Source of the DNA: Phymatolithon calcareum
Lineage: Eukaryota; Rhodophyta; Florideophyceae; Hapalidiales
Length of the DNA stretch: 64,000 nucleotides
Reading direction: 5' to 3'
Assembly: GCA_977006965.1 (NCBI GenBank)
Contig: OZ345359.1
Coordinates: forward strand, 1,922,001-1,986,000
Made by a program: the position numbers and the translations under genes. Position 1 is the first letter of the stretch. Every line of letters begins with the position of its first letter. The notes below the pieces were generated by a model. The model was not told the origin of the DNA and ran no database searches. It saw only the letters and a program-made list of their open reading frames with translations. Shown piece by piece: positions 22,701 through 32,162 of this stretch.

Positions 22701-22847
22701 TCTGGGCTGTCCAAGATCTACCGAGACTGTCGTATTGCCATCCGGTCAATAGACAAGCCGAACGTTCATCGACTCTGGGAACTGGCAAATTGCACGCTAC
22801 CTATGATCGGGCATGTATCCAGAATTGAAAAGCTCATCAAACGTTGA
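19719..22847 (+). CDS. DDE transposase, CACTA/Plavaka/KDZ-like, 1042 aa
   Basis: Intact frame from an ATG. Residues 1-150 are acidic and low-complexity. The RNase-H-like core is suggested by YRFLLFWDGFEM (613-624, first Asp in DGFE) and, about 85 residues on, DLVGFIGDTPAINAA (699-713), followed by a Cys cluster GACCNLC (722-728). This spacing and the GDTPA..C..C pattern match Tnp2/Plavaka-type transposases as I know them. A later GPDHLLTGHFRDCVN (827-841) resembles their conserved Asp/His block. The C-terminal third (MSMTELYAL... to HVSRIEKLIKR) is conserved in the truncated copy at 53006-53545. Its stop codon overlaps the start of the next ORF. Family placement is by motif recall, not alignment. 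Confidence 0.7.
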   Translation: MPPAPGKKRRSRYRFEDARVLIPTPLADSAETLQDHSSSHVIAEENGFHSLALPPVRFPPLDIRRGDHDAIDEIMSSADGDVSDAGNAAASSEGNQGIWDVCDSLTENPFLDEPGADEVNNDRQNRGLPMIQEGEVASHLPIPDEAVDISNSALTISSWRVLWGLIVTNGSLKLTKGQYQSMRAIADTFRRLPANELKGPSLDHLLCSLPRQRVEALPHYSTLFKRYKPMLYKSFAVRGKHSLEKVSIRKAGARAKTVSSSGEPLAPVHTVLPSEYARADVSCGPVFRLMCSTSLAHATLEDDCVDKWPIVCARSWFYGPTRYATVDDSSAVASHQPFAEPGDTISFQVMGLQEWQTEIRDDFLVNNGDISCSTFQGVIRHIWTAHHERRRGNSQFPTDTPGHLLQHEKDIVAHLHFSSYQSPSDSVDIQVTDLPVEEEEIDTQHATGELESTSRSRKKKLSSAMADAVRRRNAALQERRLRMTEAWIGWKKPILKPGDVVSMLAPCTDDGNARVCPTDTFTRICLVQRFWTEQEERDRHAIWIPARDGVITCSGERVPEKLCSPLGLQGTDLYRELRRMDLVSSPSPRRGFDKFQPVSSHGTLSSGERYFIYRFLLFWDGFEMTSGKSASGEGFYMICLNLPSRARASPNAVRIISLTPPGIKSDVVFKNIQDDILKGMTEGFLDYDADGVRTRIFLDLVGFIGDTPAINAALDVLGHTAGACCNLCRFVRRSSTLVGSRYTHEVEAGLSSSSGRSFYQHCAIRDSKSKPETCRLLGISSPDLDKPLPLHELRAAMAAQVPHIPRTNGGTPILTGYIDLYKSCLVGPDHLLTGHFRDCVNAAFRLLPSKQHRGLVEAFMIGLLAECKLPTQNRLFDVDKKTLFAMSMTELYALTVVAHISFVRGSSSPFESSPSVVLSQKCRDAIETVKSCSSLVHYLWNTDELPRSSAPLALYLSKAQILTRQHIENVQALCTMDDSDFIALESSQISRRRKSGLSKIYRDCRIAIRSIDKPNVHRLWELANCTLPMIGHVSRIEKLIKR

Positions 22848-23806
22848 AACGTGCCATCAATCATTCCAACAACAAAGACGTGCAAATTCAGTCTGTCCAA
22901 AGCGCTATATTTAATGACTGGCAGGGACGGCTAACATTGAACGTCTCTGCAGCAATGGCGCACAATCCTATCGGCGTTCGTGGCTGTTTTCGGTTACTAT
23001 CTGGGCGAGAGGCTTTGATTCCCATTGAAGGACAAATTTCAGGGCGGCACGCAGAGAACGTTAGAAAAGCACTTGGACCAGACTGCTGTGTTCCAGCGCT
23101 ACTTGATTCACACGCGAAATCAGTCATATCCCCAAGAGCGAGCTGTTCCGGTCCTGTGGTTTGGACATTGGAATCCAACTTAGAGACTGCCACAGACGGT
23201 AGTGCTATCTCCACTGGGCCGCGAATTGCAGCATACGAAGCGTTCTCAAACTTGTGCAGACGGATCAGCGGAGTTCCATCACTAGTTTTTGGGGATCGTG
23301 TGAAGGCTGTGTACCCTACAGGACTTATTGGACTCATTGCCAGTTCCGGTGATGTTATTCGAGTTCTCTGTCATAGTTTTGAAAGCGCATCGGCACATTT
23401 CCCATTCGTGTGCCAGGCAGCATTCTTAGGACCCTCATCATCGCACTCTGAGAAGTCTGGGCCTCTTTTCTGGCGCGTTAGCGCTCTATTTTCAAGACAG
23501 AGGAGTGGAATCGCGAAAGAATTCTGGGCTGCCGTCTACCCGTGCCGAATAACACAACAATATCCTTCTGGAACGACGCATCGATTTCAAAATGGACCAC
23601 ACTATGCCATCGATAATAGATTGTCTTTTCTCAAAATGGAACCTACGATTCGCCTTGCGGCACACATACCAATATGTGGTGACGGCAAATGTCTTCCATC
23701 TGCGTCCACACGCTTTTTGGTTCATGAGTCAACCTGCAATCCTTCCATAGGATCCCCTTTCTTTATACTTTCTACGATGGAAGGCTACCCCCCACGTCAG
23801 GGATAG
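22844..23806 (+). CDS. Second ORF of the transposase locus, 320 aa, unknown function
   Basis: The open frame begins at a TTG overlapping the TGA of the 1042-aa transposase and lies in the -1 frame; the first ATG comes only at 22955. A homologue at 53546-54520 shares RGCFRLLSGR, the LGP..CVP block and the exact C-terminus EGYPPRQG. Conservation covers the pre-ATG part (KRAI..SNNKD, then NDW..RL), so that part is translated. The protein is therefore probably made by -1 frameshifting, readthrough or splicing from the transposase, possibly as one polypeptide. No known domain was recognised. Confidence 0.65.
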   Translation: MKRAINHSNNKDVQIQSVQSAIFNDWQGRLTLNVSAAMAHNPIGVRGCFRLLSGREALIPIEGQISGRHAENVRKALGPDCCVPALLDSHAKSVISPRASCSGPVVWTLESNLETATDGSAISTGPRIAAYEAFSNLCRRISGVPSLVFGDRVKAVYPTGLIGLIASSGDVIRVLCHSFESASAHFPFVCQAAFLGPSSSHSEKSGPLFWRVSALFSRQRSGIAKEFWAAVYPCRITQQYPSGTTHRFQNGPHYAIDNRLSFLKMEPTIRLAAHIPICGDGKCLPSASTRFLVHESTCNPSIGSPFFILSTMEGYPPRQG

Positions 23807-24401
23807 AGCCCTTGCGTAGTCCTTTATTTCTCCATTGCAATGATCAAGTCCGAAATAAAAAGCATCCAGCATATTTTCCTCTCTATTCCCAGGAGCGTTG
23901 TGGGCTCACATAGACACGAGATCGTACTCCTGTACCGATTTAATCCTGCGAAAACAAAGTTCTAAGTAATGCAGCTGCATTCTCCTTGATGTAGAACCAT
24001 ACACAGCAGTGTAATATATACAATTCTTCATCAGCGGATGATCTCAGCCGCACCGCGTGCGGTGCGGCAAAGGGCATCGGATCGATGCCATATCCCAAGA
24101 TCATACTGTGTTTGCTATTTGATCATTCCAGCTCTACAAACTGTGCTCCCTGTAAGTAAAGTTGGGTGCTCAAGAACGGCCAACAATGCATTTTCCCTGT
24201 ATTTCCGCATCAAACATGACATTTCCTCACCTCATCGCTGCATACGAACAAGAATACTCCAAAATGACAGATCTAGTAGCTCGGCACTGGTAATTCTACA
24301 ATTCTGCTGCGTCCAAGTTTGACGGCGTCGCCGCCGCTGTAGGCCAAATGGCTCCATATCCTCTCCTATGCGCCTGAAAGTAGAATTAACTCTACTGCAG
24401 A

Positions 24402-24421
24402 GCAAAACTAGCTAGTTTTGC
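24402..24421. repeat. Perfect 20-bp palindrome
   Basis: GCAAAACTAG meets its exact inverted copy without a spacer. Short GTAGAA and TTCTAC arms at 24380 and 24425 extend the potential stem. Confidence 0.9.
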
Positions 24422-24472
24422 CCACTTCTACGGCCCTTTCTTCTCACTCCGTTTCTTTTCCAGCACCCCACA

Positions 24473-24910
24473 ATGAGCACCCAGAGGTGGAGAGCAGCCC
24501 AAGTTACAGTTGTTGAGTTCCATGAGGTGCGCATTCGCTCCGAGGTATGGGTTCTCCCGAATATGGTTTCGACGGTCGTCAGCACCACGGACAGTCTTTC
24601 GGCGCATCCAGATCAGCCGCTTCAATCGCCTGCCCCTCCCACTGTGCCTTCTGAGAATTCTAACGCCGATTCGCAATCCTCATCGAAGAATAAGGACCCC
24701 ACCGCGGAAGCGATACAGGACGACCACGTCGAGCCTCAAGGACTTTGTCCTGTTACACCTACAGCCCCACATCCTCCGCTGTCGTTACCGTTCTCCGTCT
24801 TGCCAGGACAAGCCCCGCTCCCGCCTAATACTGATGACTTTTCTGGACATAGGCCTTCCCGGAGAATCTTCCAGAAGCCCAGAGGCGCTCCGACATCAAC
24901 GGAAGAATAG
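24473..24910 (+). CDS. Doubtful 145-aa Pro/Ser-rich frame
   Basis: Opens with an ATG and has no known motif. Composition is rich in Pro, Ser and Thr (SPAPPTVPSENSNADSQSSS). A 170-aa frame in another phase (24510-25022) overlaps it, so at most one can be real. It may be a small element-borne protein or chance. Confidence 0.2.
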   Translation: MSTQRWRAAQVTVVEFHEVRIRSEVWVLPNMVSTVVSTTDSLSAHPDQPLQSPAPPTVPSENSNADSQSSSKNKDPTAEAIQDDHVEPQGLCPVTPTAPHPPLSLPFSVLPGQAPLPPNTDDFSGHRPSRRIFQKPRGAPTSTEE

Positions 24911-26277
24911 ATTCCGCTTTTGGTCTATGAAAAAGACTAAGACACTTTCAGCGGGTTGCTCCAGATCTTTACTATGCTCTGGACATCCGTCTTATTACAC
25001 TACTGATGTTTCTACTCCGTGATGTTCTACATTCAGTAAAGAATTATTGCTTCTCTACGTTTCCCGTGTCGTGCAATAATTTCAATCTCATCTTCTATGC
25101 TCGTGCGCATTGTTCTCTTGCATTGTTTTCTCGCCCATTCTTCTTCCCATGTTCTGGTTATTGATAAAATTTAGGTTCAAATCTTGTGCCTCCCATCAAT
25201 ACTTTACTGATATTAACTCAGTTTAGTATTGTCCATCAAAGGCTAAAGACGCGAGGAATCGTTCTACGCGCAACTAATACAGGACAAATCTATTCCTTCC
25301 CTACGTATGTCCCCCCGCCGCACAGTGAAGCGCGCACAGAAAATGGATTCGCGCCATGCGAGACAGATGCACCATATGCCACCTTCCGCGCAACGCACGT
25401 GGAAAAGATGCACTGCACGCCAAAAGTACAGCCGAGCACGAACTGCGTGATGCAAAGGGAGCGAAAACGGAAAAGAGTTCGATCACGTTCGGTACAAGCG
25501 CATTATGTGCATGGCGCCCTTAGCATAGTGCAAGGTATATAGCTACATGAACTGATGGCTATGGCAACAACAATGTAACTCTGCAAACAGCTCCAACGTG
25601 CACATGGCCACGTGTGCACGTTGTACAATCCTGTTATTGAGTGCATTCTTGAGTAGCCTCCTGCATATGTCGCAAGCATCCACGGGTAATGGTCTTGCAC
25701 AAATATTGTAGCAATTTGAAATTGGGGCAGATAAATTCTGTAGTGCCTTAGTCGGCTGTCTGGCAGTATACATGTTTGGAATTCTCGGATACCCAATTGT
25801 ACTTGAAAGTGTATCCTGTCATTTCAGGGCACCTACTTGGTCATTATTTTCGTTATGATAGCACTTTCTGCTCCCCCAGTGAGTTTAAGACCACTTCCTG
25901 ATCCGTTTTTCGCATTTTGAAAACTGTTATAGAGATTCAAGAACGTAGGTTACGCAAGAACCAAAAAAATCAAAGAAAAGGGTTGAAATATGGAGTGTAG
26001 AGCACTTTTCGTAATTCTGATCTTGAAAAAGAATCGCCTACAAAGATGGACAATTATCTCGAAAATGACTCGATTAATTTCATATTGCCTTGGTCAAAAG
26101 TTTCGAAAGGTTGTAGACTACCACAGGAATACTGCAAATTTGGTAAAATCGAACGTCTCGGTAGCAAAAAAGTTCGCGCCGCGAGACCAAAAGTTTTTTA
26201 AAATCGGCAAAGGAACAGGCGAAAAATATAGTAAAATTCACGTTACGCCCCGACAAGAAACTGAAATTGTTCGAAGG

Positions 26278-27713
26278 CATCTTCAGCCTTATTCATTTCT
26301 CCAGATGTTCCCGTTTGTCTACGATGAGTTTCGGGGTCAGTGATTTCAAAGCTCTGTCATTCAATGGTACCTTGACCCAGACACGAGAGCATGCGATAAG
26401 AAGCGCTTTTTGAGATTCTTCCCGCGGCAACCAGTTGCTCCGTTTTGGAGATGTATGTCTCAAAGTAACAATTTTCTGGTAGACTGCACAGCTCGTCGAA
26501 GGGTCCGTATTTCGTCCTGTGCCCCTCGCGCTCCCTCGGAAACAGAAGTGTAAGTGCCGTAGTGTGAGGGTGTGTAAGTGGATGTTGGGCCACTTGGCGC
26601 ACCGGCATAGTGTACTCTTCGCATTTGTGTGTGTGGAAAAAATAAAAAACGAAGGACACAGGGGATTCCCGAGTGATTCCTCACCTCAGTACTAGTCCTG
26701 CTTGTCGAACCTTATCTTGCAAGTTCAGAATGGGTTTGCGAGCATGTTTCTGAAATATGGTCCTTCGTGTCAGCTCTCTCCCTGATAAACCTGTTTATTT
26801 CCCATGATCACACAGCTTGGGGCACGGCTGATGGGCGCCAATGAGTATTCCGAAAACGAAGCTCACCCGATGAGAAGAAATTGATATGGACGTTGGCACA
26901 GAAGTCGAAGAAGTCGGAGCATCCGGGAGCGACACCATCTTTATAATCCTAAATTCGCAACTCCTACATTCCATGATGACCGTCATTCTGGAGAGGAGTA
27001 CCATCATCTTCAACATCTTGCAATCGATGGAAGCTTTTTGCACATTAAACGATGAATTTGTGGAATTAACATTGTACCCGCACCAGGCTCACATGAGCAT
27101 GGTGCATTGCACGAGTACAATGCCCTGTACCATCAACGCACATAGAGAACCCCCACCGTGGCCAAAATCGGCCGCAGACTGCTTAAAAATACTCCGGACG
27201 ATTGAAATTAGTTCTTCATTTCTCCACGGGCTGAACAGCACTTGGAACGCAGTGTAGTTTGCAATTCTATATGGGATATAGATACCCATGTCGAAAGCAA
27301 CTTCCCTTTCCAGTGCGTAAGAATCATCAGTGCATCCTATCGATCGGTTTTGCCATTTCACATTGACAACCTAATCTCTCTTGGCATCTATACCACGAAG
27401 TTGGCAGTGCGATTCCAATTTTGACGAATGCTTCAACCGAACCATACTGACCATATAGGCGAGCGTCAATTAACAGTGCCAGAAGCTCACATCTTCATTC
27501 GATGGCTTTCTACCTCGTCGCGAACGTTGAGCACCAGAGAGGAGTGTCGGAAAGGCTAGACATATTCGATTCGGCGACCTGAGAGATAGAGATGGAATCG
27601 TGTGTTCACTACTAAGAGTCCGTGGCCAGGATTCGCTGGCAATCACGGACAGTCTTGGCGCAAGTAGAAGTGTTGAAAACATGCGAATGGTAACATACTT
27701 CATTGACACTGCC
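26278..27713 (-). repeat. 1.44-kb long inverted repeat, right arm
   Basis: Inverse near-identical copy of 10381-11817. The inner edge is sharp (similarity stops just left of CATCTTCAGCC at 26278). The outer edge fades over about 30 bases past 27713. No convincing target-site duplication was found outside the two arms. Its outer edge is only about 150 bases from the 3' end of the ABC1 kinase gene. Confidence 0.9.
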
Positions 27714-27868
27714 CCAATATTGCATGCCGATGGCAATGTACAGTACCATGTCGATGCTTCTTTCGATAAAATATTTTCGCCCAGCAGTAACTTGCCGTCC
27801 AAAATTGACAATTTTCTTTACATTCTCCCACGAAAAGAGTAGCGCTTGCATTCTTTTTTCTACTTGCG

Positions 27869-30838
27869 CTACCTTCCCCTCGTCGATGATGATGCAGATC
27901 TCGCGACATTAGCCGCAAGAGCGTCCTTCATACTTTGAAACAGGTCTGCCTCCACCCCATTCCTCGCATTTTCCTCCCTAATTTTCTTCGCCTTCATCTC
28001 CATTCTGGCAAACTCCACCGGCATCGGAACCCCCAAAGATTTGCACACCAGAATAACTATTGCCGCAGAAGCCGCAGACACGAAATTGAGCTTATTGACT
28101 GTCACAGCCATAGCAAACCGTTCACTTGGCACCGCGAATGCCAAAGTCCCTCCAATGCCCGCGCATCCGATGGCACTACGCTCCCGCACACGCCCATCCT
28201 TCACTGTATCGTACAGTTGCATTCCAGCGCCATATGCGATACCACCTTCACTTTCGAAAATCCCCCGACTTCCAGAAGCGCCATTCTTCCCCACCTTATC
28301 CCGTGAATCGAAGTGCGGACGCATCATTTCGCGCACCCGCCCGCGCGCCAAAATTCGAGCACCCTGCACTTCGCCGTCGTTCGCCAGTGCCGCGAAAACC
28401 CTTGCGACAGCACGTGCTGAAAAGTGCGCGTTCGCTGCCGGTACGCAACTCGATCGCATGAGCGGATGATTGAAGAACGTCGGTTCCAAAAAGTACAAAG
28501 GCATGTTATCCAAAGCGTCCCGATCAAGACCAATCCCACTGCTTGTCGCTGCGCCTTCATGTGATAGAATTGTCTCTATTGCATTTTTCGCTTTGTCCAT
28601 TGTATCGTCCCCGGCATACAGTTTTCCTAAATTGTCGTCGCCCGTCTCTGCTTCCTGTGCCCCGACCTGTGCCCTTGCCCCGAGTTGAAGATCTTCTAAA
28701 ATGCTGTTGGAAAGCGATGCTACACGACTTGCCGGCGTGTCTGCTCGCAGCGGTACAGGCAAATTCCCGCAATAGCATTCATCAGTGACGCCGAGCGCAT
28801 CCGTTAGTCGTTCTAGCCGCTTGCCGTAGCATTCGCCTGTGACATGTTCCACCATGCTGGCAGCAAGGTATCCAAAATTAAGATCGTAAAATCGGTGCTC
28901 GTGATGCTTCCCAGGCTTGTGAACAGGCTCTGCTTCAATGAGGTCATCGACGATGCCCTTTCGGTCGTCGTGCAATCTTGCCAGTGACAAGTTTTTTGCA
29001 GCAAATGCGGGGATACCAGTGGCGTGTGCCAGGAGATGTTGCACGGTAGTTTTCTCTTTTCCGTTGACGGCGAATTGTGGCCAGCGTATTCCCACAAAGT
29101 CGGTTCGGTCCACCATATACTCGTCCTGCATCTGTGCAAACAGCACAGAGACGAGCGCCTCCGAGACACTAAAACCGTTGAACAGCGAGTCATGTCGCAC
29201 AGCGCGCGCATTGTATTTCCCCATTTGCCCCGCCGCTGTGTCCACAATAAGTTCGTCACGATGGTAGACAGCCACCTGACAACCGATGAGGAGATTGTGG
29301 TGAGCCAGGAGGGTGAGCACTTTGTCTAGTCTGGATTGTACCTTTCTGGCACGTCGATATGTGAGTGACCGCGGACTCTTCTCACGCACAGCCTCTGGCA
29401 TTTGGTAGACGATGTCTTTGGCGCGTTCCGCTTCGGGACACGCGTCCAGCAGCGCTCTTGCAGCGTATGTGCGCAGAACGGGGAGATACGCGTGTCGGAC
29501 GCCCAGTGTAGTTGCAAGTCCGCGAAGTAGGGCCAAACTGCGCATGAAGAAAACCAGATGTCCCGGATATGCGTCAATTAGCGGGCGCTTATACACGGTA
29601 TCGTCATTAGCGTTGGACTCGATTGATTTCTTAACATTGCTCTCCGCCTTGCTATTCTCCCTGTGCTGTAGCATCCTTTGTCGAAAGGCGTTGCTTTCTT
29701 CCACAGTCTGTTCTTGCGGCACTGTTGTGCGGAACATAAATTTGATGAGCTCCATGCTTGCTACCGGATCAGCGCGGTTCAGGTGAATTCCCATATCTGC
29801 AAATGACTGCAAGAGGGAAAAGGAATCATTGTCAACTGCCGCAAGCACAAGTCTTGAAAACCCCAATTTCGTTTTTTCATCCAGAGGCACGCTAATCCCA
29901 AAGTCCAGAAGCACTGGCACCGCGCCGGGAACAGCCCTATCCACCAAGAAATTACCCGGATGTGGGTCGCCATTGAAATTTCCGCTAATGTGGAGTTGCA
30001 GCGCAAACGCTTTTGTGATTTCTGTGACAAGTCTCTCTTTGTCAACACCTTCGTCATCAGTTGCCAAATCCGAAATTTTTAACCCTTCCACAAATTCCAT
30101 GACGAAGAGCGAGTCCGTCGACAACTCTTCAATTGGTTCAGGAACTCTGGAAATCGTGCGGAGACCTTGCGGGGCACTGTTGAATAATTCGCGTACACGA
30201 TTCACGTTCGCAATCTCGTTTCTGAAATCGGTCTCAAGAGGCACCATGTCAATCCACGCCTCCATCATGGGGCGCAAATCGAACTCCGGTTCTAGCGAGC
30301 TCACCAACGCCAGAATGGCGCTCAAATCGCGCAAATCCTGCATGAGAAATTCGCGAATACCCGGATGTTGCACCTTGAGCACGACTTTCCTACCCCCGTC
30401 CCGCAAACGAGCAGAGTGCACCTGTGCAATGCTCGCACTCGCGATGGGACAAGCAGGGTCGAAATCTTCAAAGACGTCCATAATGCTCTTTCCGCGAAGT
30501 TCATTCTCCACTGCATTGTGGATTGTAACCGGGTCATCAGCCGGACATGAATCCAGACACCCCTTGAGGACGGAGGGGTATTCAGGTGGTAGTACGTCGC
30601 CGCGCGACGCGACGTACTGACAGCATTTCACCCAGAAACCTTTGCGTGAACGCGCTAGACCGAGCATCCGATGCGCGCACCATGTGTGCACAAGAGACCA
30701 AACGAAGCGGGCGTCCCATTCTGGTGAGGTGAACGCCGCCAGAAGCAACTGGGTCGATTTTAGCGCTAGGAAGACAGCCAGCGCAGTGGTGAAGACGTGT
30801 ACCCGCCGCAGAAGGCGGGGCAAAAGCCCGAGCGCCAT
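27869..30838 (-). CDS. ABC1/UbiB-type kinase fused to beta-lactamase-like domain
   Basis: The frame is open from 30859, but the first ATG is at 30838, giving about 989 aa. A hydrophobic segment lies near residues 14-38 (membrane anchor or part of a targeting signal). ABC1/ADCK hallmarks follow: a degenerate KxGQ motif (KCCQ, 71-74), PIASASIAQVH for the Ala-rich loop (131-141), Lys in VVLKVQHPG, NGDPHPGN (289-296) and LLDFG (310-314). From about 515 onward is a class-C beta-lactamase/serine-hydrolase-like domain, but its SxxK motif reads SVSE (557-560), so the general-base Lys is replaced. Similar ABC1K-lactamase fusions are known in plants and algae (e.g. an Arabidopsis ABC1K). A role in quinone or lipid metabolism of plastid or mitochondrion is the family expectation. 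Confidence 0.88.
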   Translation of the reverse strand: MALGLLPRLLRRVHVFTTALAVFLALKSTQLLLAAFTSPEWDARFVWSLVHTWCAHRMLGLARSRKGFWVKCCQYVASRGDVLPPEYPSVLKGCLDSCPADDPVTIHNAVENELRGKSIMDVFEDFDPACPIASASIAQVHSARLRDGGRKVVLKVQHPGIREFLMQDLRDLSAILALVSSLEPEFDLRPMMEAWIDMVPLETDFRNEIANVNRVRELFNSAPQGLRTISRVPEPIEELSTDSLFVMEFVEGLKISDLATDDEGVDKERLVTEITKAFALQLHISGNFNGDPHPGNFLVDRAVPGAVPVLLDFGISVPLDEKTKLGFSRLVLAAVDNDSFSLLQSFADMGIHLNRADPVASMELIKFMFRTTVPQEQTVEESNAFRQRMLQHRENSKAESNVKKSIESNANDDTVYKRPLIDAYPGHLVFFMRSLALLRGLATTLGVRHAYLPVLRTYAARALLDACPEAERAKDIVYQMPEAVREKSPRSLTYRRARKVQSRLDKVLTLLAHHNLLIGCQVAVYHRDELIVDTAAGQMGKYNARAVRHDSLFNGFSVSEALVSVLFAQMQDEYMVDRTDFVGIRWPQFAVNGKEKTTVQHLLAHATGIPAFAAKNLSLARLHDDRKGIVDDLIEAEPVHKPGKHHEHRFYDLNFGYLAASMVEHVTGECYGKRLERLTDALGVTDECYCGNLPVPLRADTPASRVASLSNSILEDLQLGARAQVGAQEAETGDDNLGKLYAGDDTMDKAKNAIETILSHEGAATSSGIGLDRDALDNMPLYFLEPTFFNHPLMRSSCVPAANAHFSARAVARVFAALANDGEVQGARILARGRVREMMRPHFDSRDKVGKNGASGSRGIFESEGGIAYGAGMQLYDTVKDGRVRERSAIGCAGIGGTLAFAVPSERFAMAVTVNKLNFVSAASAAIVILVCKSLGVPMPVEFARMEMKAKKIREENARNGVEADLFQSMKDALAANVARSASSSTRGR

Positions 30839-32162
30839 GGATAACGCGAGTGGGCTCAAGACTAAGGCAGCATTCGAAGGGGCCGCCGACGACAGGCTTA
30901 ACTTTCTCTACAATCTCCGAGGTTGAATTGCAGCTGCGAAGACCGACCAATGTAGAGGTGCAAAATGGTTTGACCCGAGGGGCATGGAGGAACTCTACCT
31001 TTGACGTGCACGTACGTGCCTCCGTGTTTGGTTGGCCGAAGTTTCGACGAGATCGTAATGTGGCTACCGTGGATCCCAGCTAAATTAACTGGCTCAAAAA
31101 TTTCACGCTGATTACTACATCTCTAAAAATTAGAAAAATTAAGTAATTGTGCGCGCGAAAAGAACACCAATTGGCACATGACACGTTTGGAATTCGATAT
31201 TTGACAACAGTTGTCAGGTTTAGTTTAGACCAAATCTGAAATCTGATCTCAGATTTCGGGACACTTGTCCTGAATACTGTATCACGTCGTCACAAAAAAC
31301 GCAAGAATAGAAAAATTAAAACACAAGATTCGCAATCATTTTCGATCAGTTCAATATGATTCTATCTTTGTCCAGAGATAGAGATCTCAACAATAACAAT
31401 AATATTATTATTATATACACACAAAAATGAACTTCACAGATGATAAGAGCAGATTTAACAACCATTGGAATAACAGCTGTTGCACCTAGGTGCCGAAGCA
31501 GATGTACGAATTATGTTCGATCCATTTTTAGTGGCACTGCGCTGCAGTAAATCCCCCGTGAGAATCAGAGGAACTTGACAAAAATCTGCTTTGGTGCAAG
31601 CTCAAGCTTGGATTAGCTAGGGGAAAGATTTTACAGATTCATGACATTGGTATTTAAGAACAGGCTCAGCTCTCTGCTTGGTGCTACAACGTTTTGCGTC
31701 AAGTTCATATTCTGTACTTGCTAAAATCTCTGTCCTCAAGACGAGTGGAAGCATAATAAAGAACTTGCAATAAAAAAATTAATTATTATTAAATTTTTTT
31801 AAAATTTTAATAATAATAAAAAACTCAATTATTCTTAAAAGAATAATTGAGTTTTTTATTCTTAAATTTTGTTATTTTGAATAGCTAGCAACAAGCTGTC
31901 CACGTGTGATACGAACAATGGCTATGAAGTCATAAGTGTCGTTGCGCACAGTAATGTACCCCTTCCACATTGCATTGTGGATTCATTGCGTGTGGGCAAT
32001 AAAAACGATCTGTGCAAGATCCCAACCACTGTCTCTGGGTGCTGACATATACACGACCTGTCTCTTGTCGAGGAGGCGCTTTGATCCCAACCAGTGTCCG
32101 TCTTGATCCGTTATTCCCCGTAGCCGGCAATCGCACCTGACCTCCCTGTTGTCAACCTCGCT
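30839..32162. other. AT-rich divergent intergenic region
   Basis: About 1.3 kb between the divergent ABC1 kinase and dehydratase genes, with TAATAATATTATTATTATATA-type runs and two long AT-rich hairpins near 31.8 kb. No gene seen. It should contain both promoters. Confidence 0.5.
31815..31860. repeat. Perfect AT-rich hairpin, 22-bp arms
   Basis: AATAAAAAACTCAATTATTC-type arm and its exact inverse separated by two bases. A second imperfect hairpin (ATTATTATTAAA / TTTAATAATAAT) abuts it on the left at about 31782-31816. Confidence 0.95.

Larger units (their letters stand above)
23807..26277. other. Spacer between transposase locus and right inverted repeat
   Basis: Apart from a weak 145-aa frame at 24473-24910 I see no genes. 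Structures include a GC-rich palindrome at 24047-24068 (arms GCCGCACCGC, 2-base spacer) and a perfect 20-bp palindrome at 24402-24421 flanked by a further GTAGAA/TTCTAC pair. No TIR of the CCAGGGG type was found here. Confidence 0.4.
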
